Numbered from the stretch's first letter, positions 46,197 through 56,451 are shown. The stretch is DNA of 64,000 nt from Hyphomicrobiales bacterium (GCA_900470775.1 UCBZ01000049.1:12266-76265); one strand, 5' to 3'. The notes: generated from the letters alone by a model not told the origin. A program made the numbers and translations.

Positions 46197-48425
46197 ATGG
46201 AGCCCGACCGGATGACGCGCCAGATGCCGCTCAGATTGCCTGCCCTTCCAGGGAGCGACATTGCCCGGTTGGAGGAGGGTCGCCATCCCGATCCGTTCGC
46301 GGTGCTCGGCCGCCACACCGTCGACGGCGTCGCGCTGGTGCGGGCCTGGCTGCCCGGCGCCAATTATGTCGAGCTCGTCACCGGCGAGGCCGAGGACCGT
46401 CGCGCCACGCCGATGGTCGGCAATGGCAGCGGGCTTTACGAGGCGCCTTGCCCGGATGGCGCTGCTTACCGCATCCGGACGGCCTGGCCGGGTGGCATCA
46501 GCGAAACCGCCGACCCCTACAGCTTTGGCCTGCTGCTCTCCGACGACGACATCTATCTCGCCGCGGAAGGCCGGCATTTCGACCTGTCGACGCGGCTCGG
46601 AGCCAATCCGCGGAATGTCGACGGAATCGACGGCGTGCTCTTCGCGGTCTGGGCGCCCAACGCGTCCCATGTCGCGGTCGTCGGCGATTTCAACGGCTGG
46701 GACGCCCGCCGCCACCCGATGCGCCGCAGGCTGGGGCCGGGCATCTGGGAGCTGTTCATTCCCGGCATCGGCCCCGGCGCCGTCTACAAATACGCACTGA
46801 TCGCAGCCTCGGGCGAACGCCTGCCCTGGAAGGCCGATCCGCTCGCGCGCTGCACCGAGATGCCGCCGCGCACCGGATCGGTCGTGGCCGCCCCGCCGGA
46901 GTTCACCTGGAGCGATGCTGAATGGCTGGCGGCCCGCGAGAAGGCGAACCCGGTCGCCGAGCCGATGACGACCTATGAGGTCCATGTCGGCTCCTGGCTC
47001 AGGACCGAATGGGGCCAACTCGGCTCATGGGACGAGGCCACCGAGCGACTGATCCCCTATCTCCAGCATATGGGCTTCAGCCATGTCGAACTGATGCCGA
47101 TCACCGAGCATCCCTTCGGCGGCTCATGGGGCTACCAGCCGCTGGCGCTGTTTGCGCCGACGGCAAGGCTCGGCCCGCCCGAGGCCTTCGCCCGCTTCGT
47201 CGACCGCTGCCATGCGGCGGGCATCGGCGTCATCCTCGACTGGGTGCCGGCGCATTTCCCCTCCGACGAGCACGGTCTTGCCCGCTTCGACGGCACCGCG
47301 CTTTACGAGCACGAGGACCCGCGCCAGGGCTTCCACATCGACTGGAACACGCTGATTTACAATGTCGGGCGCCGCGAAGTCCGCGGCTTCCTGATCGCCT
47401 CGGCCCTGTTCTGGATCGAGACCTTCCATCTCGACGGGCTTCGAGTCGATGCCGTCGCCTCGATGCTCTACCGGGACTACAGCCGCAAGCCCGGCGAATG
47501 GGTTCCCAACCATCTCGGCGGCCGCGAGAACCTGGAAGCCGTCAGCTTCTTCCAGGAACTCAACACGCTGATCGGCGCGCGCGGACGCGGCGCCGTCACG
47601 ATCGCCGAGGAATCGACCGCCTGGCCCGGCGTCACCAGCCCCGTCCACCATGGCGGGCTGGGCTTCCATTTCAAATGGAACATGGGCTGGATGCACGACA
47701 CGCTGCGCTTCTTCGCGCGCGACCCGATCTATCGCGCCCATCACGGCGACGACGTCACCTTCGGGCTGATCTATGCCTTCTCGGAGAATTTCGTGCTGCC
47801 GATCTCGCATGACGAGGTCGTCCACGGGAAAGGCTCGCTGCTCTCGCGCATGCCGGGCGACGACTGGCAGCGCTTTGCGAACCTGCGCCTCTATCTCGCG
47901 CTGATGTGGGCCCATCCGGGCAAGAAGCTGCTGTTCATGGGCTGCGAGTTCGGAGCGGAGGACGAATGGAGCGTCGATGCGCCCTTCCCCTGGCCTCATC
48001 CCTATGACGAGCGCCGCCAGGGCGTTTCCCGCCTGGTGCGCGACCTGAACGCGCTCTACCGCGCCACGCCGGCCCTGCACCGGCTCGACCATGCGCCGGA
48101 GGGTTTCGGCTGGGTCGTGGCCGATGACGCCGCCAACGCGGTCTTCGCCTTCAGCCGCTCCAGCATGCGCGGTGCAGCGGAGATCATGGTCGTCGCCAAC
48201 ATGACGCCCGTGCCGCGTCAGGGCTACCGCATCGGCGTGCCCAGGTCAGGCCTCTGGCGCGAGCGCCTGAACAGCGATGCCGGAATCTATGGCGGTGCCG
48301 GCATGGGCAATGGCGGCGAGGTGGCGACGCAGGCCGTGGCCGCCCACGGCCAGGCGCAGAGCCTGTCCCTGACGCTCCCGCCGCTGGGGCTGCTGGTGCT
48401 GGAACATGAACCTGAGTCCGGTTGA
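46197..48425 (+). CDS. glgB: 1,4-alpha-glucan branching enzyme
   Basis: 742 residues from ATG 46197; ATG 46212 (GGAG upstream) is an alternative. Domain order: N-terminal CBM48-like region (PDPFAVLGRH), second CBM48 (VWAPNASHVAVVGDFNGWD), GH13 barrel and C-terminal beta domain. Catalytic Asp in HLDGLRVDAVASM, Glu in TIAEESTAWPGV, Asp in ISHDEVVHGKGSL. It introduces alpha-1,6 branches into glycogen. Together with glgA upstream it forms the synthetic side of this island. malQ follows on the same strand beyond a palindrome. Confidence 0.95.
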   Translation: MEPDRMTRQMPLRLPALPGSDIARLEEGRHPDPFAVLGRHTVDGVALVRAWLPGANYVELVTGEAEDRRATPMVGNGSGLYEAPCPDGAAYRIRTAWPGGISETADPYSFGLLLSDDDIYLAAEGRHFDLSTRLGANPRNVDGIDGVLFAVWAPNASHVAVVGDFNGWDARRHPMRRRLGPGIWELFIPGIGPGAVYKYALIAASGERLPWKADPLARCTEMPPRTGSVVAAPPEFTWSDAEWLAAREKANPVAEPMTTYEVHVGSWLRTEWGQLGSWDEATERLIPYLQHMGFSHVELMPITEHPFGGSWGYQPLALFAPTARLGPPEAFARFVDRCHAAGIGVILDWVPAHFPSDEHGLARFDGTALYEHEDPRQGFHIDWNTLIYNVGRREVRGFLIASALFWIETFHLDGLRVDAVASMLYRDYSRKPGEWVPNHLGGRENLEAVSFFQELNTLIGARGRGAVTIAEESTAWPGVTSPVHHGGLGFHFKWNMGWMHDTLRFFARDPIYRAHHGDDVTFGLIYAFSENFVLPISHDEVVHGKGSLLSRMPGDDWQRFANLRLYLALMWAHPGKKLLFMGCEFGAEDEWSVDAPFPWPHPYDERRQGVSRLVRDLNALYRATPALHRLDHAPEGFGWVVADDAANAVFAFSRSSMRGAAEIMVVANMTPVPRQGYRIGVPRSGLWRERLNSDAGIYGGAGMGNGGEVATQAVAAHGQAQSLSLTLPPLGLLVLEHEPESG

Positions 48426-48452
48426 TCCATCGTGCCACACATCCAACACCGC

Positions 48453-48563
48453 GCCGTCATTCCGGGCGCAGCGAAGCGAAGGCCCGGAATCCATCGTAGA
48501 ATTTCGCGCCCGACGATGGATTCCGGATCGGCGCCGCTGACGCGGCTTGTCCGGAATGACGGC
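48453..48563. repeat. Nested palindrome between glgB and malQ
   Basis: Outer arms GCCGTCATTCCGG (48453-48465) and CCGGAATGACGGC (48551-48563), inner arms CCGGAATCCATCGT (48484-48497) and ACGATGGATTCCGG (48513-48526), all perfect. The same layout of outer GTCATNC arms and inner GGATCCATC-like arms recurs at 50698-50804. Confidence 0.88.
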
Positions 48564-48604
48564 GTCGGTTTCATCACCATCGCACCGACCCTCCGGAGTC
48601 CCTC

Positions 48605-50671
48605 ATGAGCGACGACATCCTGCGCCAGCTCGCGACGAGGGCCGGCATCGCGCCGCACTGGACCGACCAGACCGGGGCGGCCCGCGAGGTCTCGCCCGAC
48701 AGCCTGCGCGCCATCCTGCGCGCGCTCGGCCTGCCCGCCGACAGCGACGCGGCCCTGCGCAATTCGCTGGCGCTGGTCGAGAGCGGCTCCGACGCCACGG
48801 CAGCCTCGCGCTTCACGACCGCGCGCGTCGGCCGGCAGGTGGGCCTGCCGCTCACGGCACCGGCCGGAACCCGCGTCGAGGTCACGCTCGAAAGCGGCTC
48901 GCGCCGCATCCTCATGTCGGAGGAAGGCTTCGGCGGGACGCTGACGCTGCCGGCTTTCGACGAGCCGGGCTATCACAGCGTTCACACCGATGACGGCGAT
49001 TTCACCGTCGCGACGGCGCCCGAGCGCTGCATCACCTTCGCCGATCTCAATGGCGGCGCGCCCGGCTTCGGCCTCGCCGCCCAGATCTATTCGCTGCGGA
49101 CGCCGAACGATGGCGGCATCGGCAATTTCGCCGGCGTCTCCGCGCTCGCGCGCGCGGCCGCCGCGCGCGGCGCCGATGCGCTGGCGATCAGCCCCGTCCA
49201 CGCGCTCTATGGTGCGGCACCCGGTCATTTCAGCCCCTACTCGCCCTCGACGCGGCTGTTCTACAACCCGCTCCACGCCGACCCAGCCGCCGTCCTGCCC
49301 GACGAGATGCTGCGGGACGTCATCGCCAAGGCGGGTCTCGGCGAGGAGATGGCCAGGCTGTCGGCGTTGCCGCAGGTGGACTGGCTTGCGGCAACGCCGC
49401 TGCGCCAGCGCCTGCTGCGCGCACTCTTCGACGCCCTGTGCGATCCGAATTCTGCGGCCGGCCCGGCCCGAGCCGATTTCGAACGGGCACTGGCCGGGGC
49501 CTCGCCCCTGCTGAAGTCGCACGCACTCTTCGAGGTGCTGCACGCCGCGCAGCTGGAGCAGAACCCCGACGCCTGGAGCTGGCGCGACTGGGACGCTGGA
49601 TACCGCGACCCCGACAGCCCGCAGGTGGCGGCGTTCGCCGCCGCGCATGAGCGGGACGTCGCCTACCAGATTTTCCTGCAATGGCTGACCGGCCGCTCCT
49701 ATGACGAGGCGCAGCGCGCCTGCCGCGAGGGAGGCATGAAGGTCGGCCTCATCGCCGACCTCGCGATCGGCATGGACGGCTCGGGCAGCCATGCCTGGAG
49801 CCGCCAGCACGAGGTGCTGGGCGGGCTCAGTGTCGGCGCGCCTCCCGATTACTACTCCGCCGAGGGGCAGAGCTGGGGGCTGACCACCTTCTCGCCGCGC
49901 GGTCTCGCGGCATCGGGCTTTGCGCCCTTCATCGAGACCTTGCGTGCCAGCCTGCGCCATGTCGGCGGCATGCGCATCGACCATGTCATGGGCATGAGCC
50001 GGCTCTGGCTGGTGCCGGAGGGAGCGAGCGCGCTCGACGGCGCCTATGTCACCTTCCCGTCGGAGACCCTGTTCCGGCTGGTCGCGCTCGAATCCTGGCG
50101 TCACAGGGCGATCGTCATCGGCGAGGATCTCGGCACGCTTCCCGACGGCTTCCGCGATGATCTGCGCCAGCAGGGCGTCGCCGGCCTGCGCGTCCTGCGC
50201 TTCGAGAGGACCGAGCATGGCTACATCCCGCCCGAGCACTGGGACGCCGGCGCGGCCGCGCTCACCAGCACCCACGACCTTGTCCCGACCGCCGGCTGGT
50301 GGGCCGGCAGCGACATCGAGCCTGCCGATGGCGGCATCGACCAGGAGGGCGTTCGCGCCTGGGAGCGGGGCATCCTCTGGGGTGCCTTCCAGCACGCCGG
50401 CGTCGCGCAAGGCGAGCGCCCTGCCCCGCAGGACACCGCGCCGGTGGTGGATGCCGCGATCCGCTACATCGCCCGCACGCCCTGTACGCTGAAGCTTCTC
50501 CCCATCGAGGATGCGCTCGGCATCGAGACCCAGCCCAACGTGCCGGGCACGACGACGGAGAAGCCGAACTGGCGCCACAGGCTGGACGGCGACGCCTCGG
50601 CGCTGCTGGACGACGAGGTGGTGCGGAGGCGGCTCGGCTATCTCGGCCCGCCGCGAAATGCCGGCGCTTAG
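48605..50671 (+). CDS. malQ: 4-alpha-glucanotransferase (amylomaltase)
   Basis: 688 residues. GH77: catalytic Asp in MRIDHVMGMSRLW, Glu in VIGEDLGTLPDGF, Asp in TSTHDLVPTAGWW; the 250s-like loop YYSAEGQSWGLTTFSPRGL is also present. It moves malto-oligosaccharide units between chains, recycling the short glucans freed by GlgX. The first 130 residues are an extra N-terminal beta-rich domain as in E. coli-type MalQ (about 694 aa). It follows glgB, with a mosaic palindrome in the gap, and is convergent with treY. Confidence 0.93.
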   Translation: MSDDILRQLATRAGIAPHWTDQTGAAREVSPDSLRAILRALGLPADSDAALRNSLALVESGSDATAASRFTTARVGRQVGLPLTAPAGTRVEVTLESGSRRILMSEEGFGGTLTLPAFDEPGYHSVHTDDGDFTVATAPERCITFADLNGGAPGFGLAAQIYSLRTPNDGGIGNFAGVSALARAAAARGADALAISPVHALYGAAPGHFSPYSPSTRLFYNPLHADPAAVLPDEMLRDVIAKAGLGEEMARLSALPQVDWLAATPLRQRLLRALFDALCDPNSAAGPARADFERALAGASPLLKSHALFEVLHAAQLEQNPDAWSWRDWDAGYRDPDSPQVAAFAAAHERDVAYQIFLQWLTGRSYDEAQRACREGGMKVGLIADLAIGMDGSGSHAWSRQHEVLGGLSVGAPPDYYSAEGQSWGLTTFSPRGLAASGFAPFIETLRASLRHVGGMRIDHVMGMSRLWLVPEGASALDGAYVTFPSETLFRLVALESWRHRAIVIGEDLGTLPDGFRDDLRQQGVAGLRVLRFERTEHGYIPPEHWDAGAAALTSTHDLVPTAGWWAGSDIEPADGGIDQEGVRAWERGILWGAFQHAGVAQGERPAPQDTAPVVDAAIRYIARTPCTLKLLPIEDALGIETQPNVPGTTTEKPNWRHRLDGDASALLDDEVVRRRLGYLGPPRNAGA

Positions 50672-50697
50672 TCTGCGAAGCTTCTCCAGAGACACCG

Positions 50698-50804
50698 CGT
50701 CATCCTGGACAAGCGGCGGAGCCGCGCAGCTCCGGGATCCATCATAGGGCGATGTCGAGCCCTATGATGGATCCCGGGACGACCTCCGGTCGCCCAGGAT
50801 GACG
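50698..50804. repeat. Nested palindrome with 18-bp perfect inner arms, malQ-treY
   Basis: Outer arms CGTCATCCTGG (50698-50708) and CCAGGATGACG (50794-50804); inner perfect 18-bp arms 50732-50749 and 50760-50777 with a 10-nt loop, reading GGGATCCATCATAGGG at the core. Lies between convergent malQ and treY, so it could also end both transcripts. Confidence 0.9.
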
Positions 50805-50811
50805 GCGTTTT

Positions 50812-53439
50812 TCACAAGGCCTGCAGCGCCCACACTCCGACCGGCACGACAGGAAGCGCGGCGCCGACCACGAGTTCAGCACCCGCCTGCATCTCGGGTC
50901 CGATCACTGCCTCCGCCGGACGAAGCTCCTCGGGAAGCGCAACCCGCGTATCGCCCCACCATTCGCGATCCGGCACCAGCGCATCGCCCTCCCCCATGCC
51001 CTCGGCGCAGCAGCGCGCCACGATGACCAGCATGGCCGCATCGCCCTCCCGCCGCAGGAATGCGAGCACGTTCTCGGCTCGCGGGCCCCGGACCTCCAGC
51101 GGCGCGTAGCTGCCCTGCGCGAACAGCGCGGGCGCGCTCCGGCGGAAGCGCAGCAGCTTGCGCAGCACCGCCTGCTTGATCCGCCCGTCGCGCCAGCTTT
51201 CCGCCAGCAGGTCAAGCGAGAGATGCTGTGCCAGCGCGATCTTCCGTGCAGCGAAATCGACCGGCCGGCGGTTGTCGGGATCGACCAGGCTGAAGTCCCA
51301 GAACTCGGTGCCCTGATAGCTGTCGGGCACTCCAGGCGCGGTGCAGCGCAAGGCGAGCTGCACCAGCCCGTTCAGCGCGCCCGCCCGTTCGATCCGCCCG
51401 ACGAAGGCCGCGACGTCGCGCAGGACATCGCCGCCTTTGGCCGGGTTCAGGGCGTCGGCGGCGAATTGCAGAGCCTGTGCTTCGTAATCCTCGTTCGGCG
51501 CAGCCCAGCTCGAACGCAGCTTGGCCTCGCGCAACGCCTTGCGCCACCAGCCCCCGAGACGCGTGGCCAACTGGTCGAGCCCGGCCGCATCATCGGCGGC
51601 AAGCCCGAGCGGCCAGGCGCCGGCCAGCATCTGCTGGAACATGTGCTCGTCGGCCGGGTCGAGCCCATCCGGCCGGATCGCGGCCGCAAGCTCGCGCCAG
51701 CGCGTGGAGGCGGCGACCCAGGCATCCGGCATCTCGCTCAACACCGCGAGCCGCGCACGCATATCCTCGCCACGCTTGTGGTCATGCGTCGCCGTCGCCA
51801 GCATCGCATGCGGCACCTGCTCCGCCCGCTGGCGCATCAGCGGGTGGAAGGTGCCCGGCTCGATCCCGAGCACAGCGACATCGAAGCCGACATCGTTGCG
51901 CGAGAGCAGCCGCCCGTAGCGATAGAAGGCAGTGTCCTCGACTGCCTTGGCGGCGAGCGGCGCGGCGAGTTGGTTGAAGCGCCGGATCGCGGTGATGCGG
52001 GCGGGGCGAAGGGCCTCCACACCTTCGCCCGCGATCACCGAGGCGACGAAACGCAGCGCCGGCGGATCGCTCAGCGGCAGGGCCAGCGCGGCCTGCAACG
52101 CCGCCTTGACCGGTTCGCCCGCACCGACGCCGTCGTCGCGGCCAGTCGCATAGCTGCGATAGGCCCGCAGCTGTGCGATCAGGCCGGTCACGGCCCGCCG
52201 CAGCGCCGCTCGCGTCAGCCCCTCGGCGTCGCGGCCTCTCGCGCCAGCCTCCTCCAGCGCATCGACCAGCCGCTCGCGCTGACCGTCAAAGCTGCAGGAG
52301 AGGATTTCATGGCGCGCCATCTCCTCCTCGTCATGGAAATCGCGCGGTCGCCCGCTCAGGACCGCCCAATGCGCCGACAGTGCATCCGCCGACGAGCGGT
52401 CGTGCTGGAGCGCCGAAATCTGATCCATGAAATCGTAGCCGGTCGAGCCGTCGACGTGCCATTCCCCGGGAATCTGCTCGCCGGGCGCCAGGATCTTCTC
52501 GACGACGAGCCAGGCACGCCTCTCCCGCAAACCCTCCGGCCGCTGGCGCTGGAGCGTGTCGAGATGACGCCGCAGCTCGCGGCAGTAGCCGGCCGGGTCG
52601 GAGAGCCCGTCGACATGGTCGATGCGCAACCCGTCGATCAGCCCGTCGCGATAGAGCCGCAGCACCACGGCGTGCTTGGCCGCGAAAGCGGCCGGCTCCT
52701 CCATCCGGACGGCAGCGAGCTGGGTGACGTCGAAGAAGCGGCGCCAGTTGATCCGGTCGCCGGCGTTGCGCCACCAGTCGAGCACGAAGTTCTGGCGCGA
52801 AAGCAGGGCATCGAGCCGCTCGGCATCGCGAAAGGCCTCGACCCCGGCCGCCGCGATCTCGGCTTGGTCCTCGGGGCGGATCGGGAAAAGATGTTCGCCA
52901 TAGGAGACGGCGTAGCCGCCATCATGGAGGACCAGCGACAAGGCGCCCGATGCCAGCACCTCCCGATAGGGCTCTCCCAGGAAAGGCGCATGGACCTTGC
53001 CGGCAAGCTGCGGATCGGGAGATTCGAAATCGACGTCGAACCAATCAGCATAGGCGCTGTTGCCGCCATGCTTGAGCAGGTCGAGCCAGAGCCTGTTGTC
53101 GCTGCCGCCGACCGCCATATGGTTGGGCACGATGTCGAGGATGATGCCGATGCCCTGCCCGCGCAGCGCCGCCGCCATCTCCTCGAACGCAGCTTCCCCG
53201 CCGAGTTCGGGATTGATCGCATCGTAGTCGACGACGTCATAGCCGTGCATCGAGCCGGCCCGCGCGGTCAGGATGGGCGAGGCATAGACATGGCTGATGC
53301 CGAGTTCGCCGAGGTAGCCCGCGAGATCGCGCCCGGCCGAGAACGGGAAATCCTTGTGGAACTGCAGGCGGTAGGTCGCGCGCGGCACATCGGAGGTGGT
53401 GGCGACAGGGGTATCGAGGCGCTGCGGCGCATCCGGCAT
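50812..53439 (-). CDS. treY: Malto-oligosyltrehalose synthase
   Basis: 875 residues. GH13 subfamily of TreY: ATYRLQFHKDFPFSAGRDLAGYL at the start, ILDIVPNHMAVGG, Asp nucleophile in DGLRIDHVDGLSDP, Glu acid in WLVVEKILAPGE and Asp in ATHDHKRGED. It turns the reducing end of malto-oligosaccharides into a trehalose unit; TreZ would then release trehalose. treZ is not in the window. It is convergent with malQ, whose products it can use. The start at 53439 lies 75 bp after a helicase gene on the same strand. Confidence 0.94.
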   Translation of the reverse strand: MPDAPQRLDTPVATTSDVPRATYRLQFHKDFPFSAGRDLAGYLGELGISHVYASPILTARAGSMHGYDVVDYDAINPELGGEAAFEEMAAALRGQGIGIILDIVPNHMAVGGSDNRLWLDLLKHGGNSAYADWFDVDFESPDPQLAGKVHAPFLGEPYREVLASGALSLVLHDGGYAVSYGEHLFPIRPEDQAEIAAAGVEAFRDAERLDALLSRQNFVLDWWRNAGDRINWRRFFDVTQLAAVRMEEPAAFAAKHAVVLRLYRDGLIDGLRIDHVDGLSDPAGYCRELRRHLDTLQRQRPEGLRERRAWLVVEKILAPGEQIPGEWHVDGSTGYDFMDQISALQHDRSSADALSAHWAVLSGRPRDFHDEEEMARHEILSCSFDGQRERLVDALEEAGARGRDAEGLTRAALRRAVTGLIAQLRAYRSYATGRDDGVGAGEPVKAALQAALALPLSDPPALRFVASVIAGEGVEALRPARITAIRRFNQLAAPLAAKAVEDTAFYRYGRLLSRNDVGFDVAVLGIEPGTFHPLMRQRAEQVPHAMLATATHDHKRGEDMRARLAVLSEMPDAWVAASTRWRELAAAIRPDGLDPADEHMFQQMLAGAWPLGLAADDAAGLDQLATRLGGWWRKALREAKLRSSWAAPNEDYEAQALQFAADALNPAKGGDVLRDVAAFVGRIERAGALNGLVQLALRCTAPGVPDSYQGTEFWDFSLVDPDNRRPVDFAARKIALAQHLSLDLLAESWRDGRIKQAVLRKLLRFRRSAPALFAQGSYAPLEVRGPRAENVLAFLRREGDAAMLVIVARCCAEGMGEGDALVPDREWWGDTRVALPEELRPAEAVIGPEMQAGAELVVGAALPVVPVGVWALQAL

Positions 53440-53514
53440 TGGTGATCTTTCAGGCTGTCGGCCGCCCAGCGGGCCGAGAGACTGAACCGGAGATCGCCGC
53501 GCTTGTTCCCGGTC

Positions 53515-54936
53515 TCAGGCGGCCGCGCGCGCCTCGACGACCCCAGCGATCGCCTCCAGCATGCGGGTGTCGTCGCCGGCGAGGCCTTCCATCGCCGCCA
53601 TGCGCGCGATGACGGTGCCGGCGACCGCCTCCTCCACCGTGTCCTCGGCATAGGCGTAGAAGATCGTGGCGTGCTGGCCGTCGCGGTGGCAGCGGCCCTC
53701 GATCTGCTGGAGCTGGATCGCGCTGTGGCGCATGTCATGGATCACCAGCGACCGCTCGCGCTCGCCGCCCGGCATCTCGCCGCGATGCAGCGAGATCGAT
53801 TCGGTGACGGTGAAGATCACCGCGTCGAGCTGCCCGGTCTGGAAGGCGACCCGCGTCTCCTCATTGACCACGCCCGAGCGCTCACCATTGATCTCGGCGA
53901 CGCGCCAGCCACGCCCGCGCAGGGCCTCGGCCAGCATGGCGCTGGTCTCCAGGAAGGCGACGGAGACCGCCACCTGCTCGTCATTCCCCAGCAGGTCGTC
54001 GCAGAAATCGACCGTGCCCGGAATCCGCAGCAGGCTCGCCTTCTGGCGGAAGCGCAGATCGGCCGCCCAGCCCTGCGGCTTGCGCGTCGAGCCTCCGGCC
54101 AGACCGAGCTCCCTGCGGAACTCCCGCCAGGTCGCGTCGTAGAGCTTGCGCGCGGCGGCATCCAGCGCGACAGGAGCCAGCTCGCGCTGGACCTCGGGCC
54201 AGCCCGCGATCTCCTCCGGCCGCCGGCGCAACCCGATAGCCTTGGCACCGCGATAGAGCAGATCGGCCATCACCTTGCGGTCGGCCTCGTTGGGCTCCCA
54301 GCTCCAGTTCTTCCAGCGCCCCTTGGCCCGCCCGATCCTCAACTGCTTCATCAGCACGCGGAAACCGTCGAGATCGGCGCTCGGCATGCCCGCCGCCCGC
54401 GCCAGCAAGGGTCCGAGATAAGACAGCTCGTGCGGCGATTGTCCGGCGGTGGCGCTCATGTAGATCGTGAAATGCGCAGCCGCCGCCATCTGCCGGCAGA
54501 CCAAACCCTGCTGCGAGTTCGGATTGCGGATGCGGTGCGCCTCGTCGATCACCACCAGGGGCCAGACCCGCTTCGGCGTGCCGAACTTGGCCAACTCGTT
54601 GTTCTTCGCCCGAACCGAACGCTTCTTCGAATCGGCCGGCGCCGCCAGCAGCGACTTGGTCTTCTCGAAATTCATCAGGGTGACTCGCTTGGCCGGCAGC
54701 CCCGACAGCGTCATCGTCCGCCGCCATTGCGGGATCGCGCCCTTGGGGCAGATCACCAGCACCTCCTGTTCCGGCATCGCCGACAGCGCGAGCCAGGCCG
54801 AGAGCGTCTTGCCGAGCCCCGTCAGATCGCCGAGCAGGAAGCCCGGGGCACCGGCCGCGCGCGCCGCCAGGATGGCATCGCCAGCCACGCGCTGATGCGC
54901 ATGCGGCACCATGAGATGCGGATCGTCCGTCATCAC
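53515..54936 (-). CDS. Compact SNF2-like DEAH helicase
   Basis: 473 residues, short for a SNF2-family ATPase. Walker A is GDLTGLGKTLSAW, motif II is VVIDEAHRIRN (DEAH), motif III is YMSATAGQSP, and motif VI is QLQQIEGRCHRDGQ, where the arginine finger lies. The helicase C domain is complete but no extra domains are attached. Phage and mobile-element helicases often have this small size, yet there are no phage genes here and composition is like the flanks. Role unknown: DNA translocation or repair is most likely. It precedes treY on the same strand; that link looks accidental. Confidence 0.82.
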   Translation of the reverse strand: MMTDDPHLMVPHAHQRVAGDAILAARAAGAPGFLLGDLTGLGKTLSAWLALSAMPEQEVLVICPKGAIPQWRRTMTLSGLPAKRVTLMNFEKTKSLLAAPADSKKRSVRAKNNELAKFGTPKRVWPLVVIDEAHRIRNPNSQQGLVCRQMAAAAHFTIYMSATAGQSPHELSYLGPLLARAAGMPSADLDGFRVLMKQLRIGRAKGRWKNWSWEPNEADRKVMADLLYRGAKAIGLRRRPEEIAGWPEVQRELAPVALDAAARKLYDATWREFRRELGLAGGSTRKPQGWAADLRFRQKASLLRIPGTVDFCDDLLGNDEQVAVSVAFLETSAMLAEALRGRGWRVAEINGERSGVVNEETRVAFQTGQLDAVIFTVTESISLHRGEMPGGERERSLVIHDMRHSAIQLQQIEGRCHRDGQHATIFYAYAEDTVEEAVAGTVIARMAAMEGLAGDDTRMLEAIAGVVEARAAA

Positions 54937-55058
54937 GCGCGCATCCCCTGCGCGCCATATCCCGTGGCCGATCCCTGCATGCGCATGCCAGTATCAACGG
55001 CAGGCGCGATCGGCAACGATCCCGCCCTTTCCCTGACGCAGACAGATAGCGAGCTTCC

Positions 55059-56447
55059 ATGACCCGCGCCCAGGCCATCGCGCATGCCCAGGACTATTTC
55101 GATACCGGCGCTTTGAAGCGCGACCTGGCGCGGCTCATCGCGATGCCGACCGAGAGCCAGAACCCCGAGCGTGCATCGGTGCTCGTCGATTACCTCGAGC
55201 GCGAGATGCGCCCGCTCTTCGAGGGGCTCGGCTTCGCATGCCGGATCCTGACCCATCCGAAGGCCAAGGGCCCCTTCCTTTTCGCTGAGCGGATCGAGGA
55301 CGAAAGCCTGCCGACGATCTTCGGCTATGGCCATGGCGACGTCATCCGCGGCCTCGATGCGCAGTGGAGCGAGGGGCTCTCGCCCTGGACCCTGACCGAG
55401 CGCGGCGACCGCTGGTATGGCCGCGGCGTCGTCGACAACAAGGGCCAGCACGTCATCAATATCAACGCCTTGCGCGCCGTACTTGAATCACGCGGCAAGC
55501 TCGGCTTCAACGCCAAATATCTGATCGAGATGGGCGAGGAATCGGGCTCTCCCGGCCTGCGCGAACTCTGCGCTGACGAGGCGGAGTTGTTCCGTTCGGA
55601 TGTGCTGATCGCCTCCGACGGCCCGCGCCTCAATGCCGAACGACCGACGGTTTTCCTTGGAGCACGCGGGGTCATCACCTTCGACCTCTCGATAGTGGCG
55701 CGCGAGGGCGGGCATCATTCCGGCAACTGGGGCGGCATTCTCTCCGATCCTGCGATCCAGCTTGCGCATGCGATCGCGAGCATCACCTCGCCGACCGGCC
55801 AGATCCGCATCCATGAATGGGTGCCGCCGGAGCTGCCGCGGGCCGTGCGCGATGCGGTGGCCGATTGCATCATCGATGGCGGCATTGACGGTCCGCAGAT
55901 CGATGCCGGCTGGGGCGAGCCCGGCCTGTCGCCGGCCGAACAGGTCTTCGGCTGGTGCTCGTTCGACGTTCTGGCGATGAAGTCGGGCGTTCCGGAAACG
56001 CCCGTCAACGCCGTGCCGCCGAGCGCCTGGGCCCGTTGCGCGCTGCGCTTCGTCGTCGGCATCGACCCGAAGGACGTCGTCCCGGCGCTGCGCCGCCATC
56101 TCGACCGTCACGGCTTTTCCATGGTCGAGATCGTCATGCCCGGCGCCGAACGCTTCGGTGCGACCCGTCTCGACCCGGAGGATCCCTGGGTCGCCTTCAC
56201 CATGGCTTCGGTCGCGCGCAGCACCAACAAGAAGCCGGCCCTGCTTCCCAATCTCGGCGGCTCCCTGCCCAACGACATCTTCGCCGAGATCCTCGGCCTG
56301 CGCACGATCTGGGTGCCGCACTCCTATCCCGGCTGTTCGCAGCATGCGCCCGACGAACACCTGCCCATCGCCATCGCCCGCGAGGCGCTGGGATTGATGG
56401 CCGGGCTCTACTGGGACATCGGCTCAGGCGAGGCACCGCCCCTGTAG
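55059..56447 (+). CDS. M20-family metallopeptidase
   Basis: 462 residues. Motifs in order: the first metal His and Asp in FGYGHGDVI, Asp in GRGVVDNKGQH, the catalytic/metal Glu pair in MGEESGSPG, a further Asp in IASDGPR and the last His near HSYPGCSQHAPDEH. Between them lies the dimerisation (M20_dimer) domain (about 195-310). M20 enzymes remove amino acids or acyl groups from dipeptides and amides with two zinc ions. Substrate unknown; similar enzymes are annotated as carboxypeptidases or amidohydrolases. It diverges from the helicase gene. Confidence 0.9.
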   Translation: MTRAQAIAHAQDYFDTGALKRDLARLIAMPTESQNPERASVLVDYLEREMRPLFEGLGFACRILTHPKAKGPFLFAERIEDESLPTIFGYGHGDVIRGLDAQWSEGLSPWTLTERGDRWYGRGVVDNKGQHVININALRAVLESRGKLGFNAKYLIEMGEESGSPGLRELCADEAELFRSDVLIASDGPRLNAERPTVFLGARGVITFDLSIVAREGGHHSGNWGGILSDPAIQLAHAIASITSPTGQIRIHEWVPPELPRAVRDAVADCIIDGGIDGPQIDAGWGEPGLSPAEQVFGWCSFDVLAMKSGVPETPVNAVPPSAWARCALRFVVGIDPKDVVPALRRHLDRHGFSMVEIVMPGAERFGATRLDPEDPWVAFTMASVARSTNKKPALLPNLGGSLPNDIFAEILGLRTIWVPHSYPGCSQHAPDEHLPIAIAREALGLMAGLYWDIGSGEAPPL

Positions 56448-56451
56448 AGCG

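Noticed and set aside
53515..54936. Helicase plus M20 peptidase as a defence pair
   Set aside because: The genes are divergent, the peptidase is an ordinary metabolic M20 enzyme, and composition matches the flanks.
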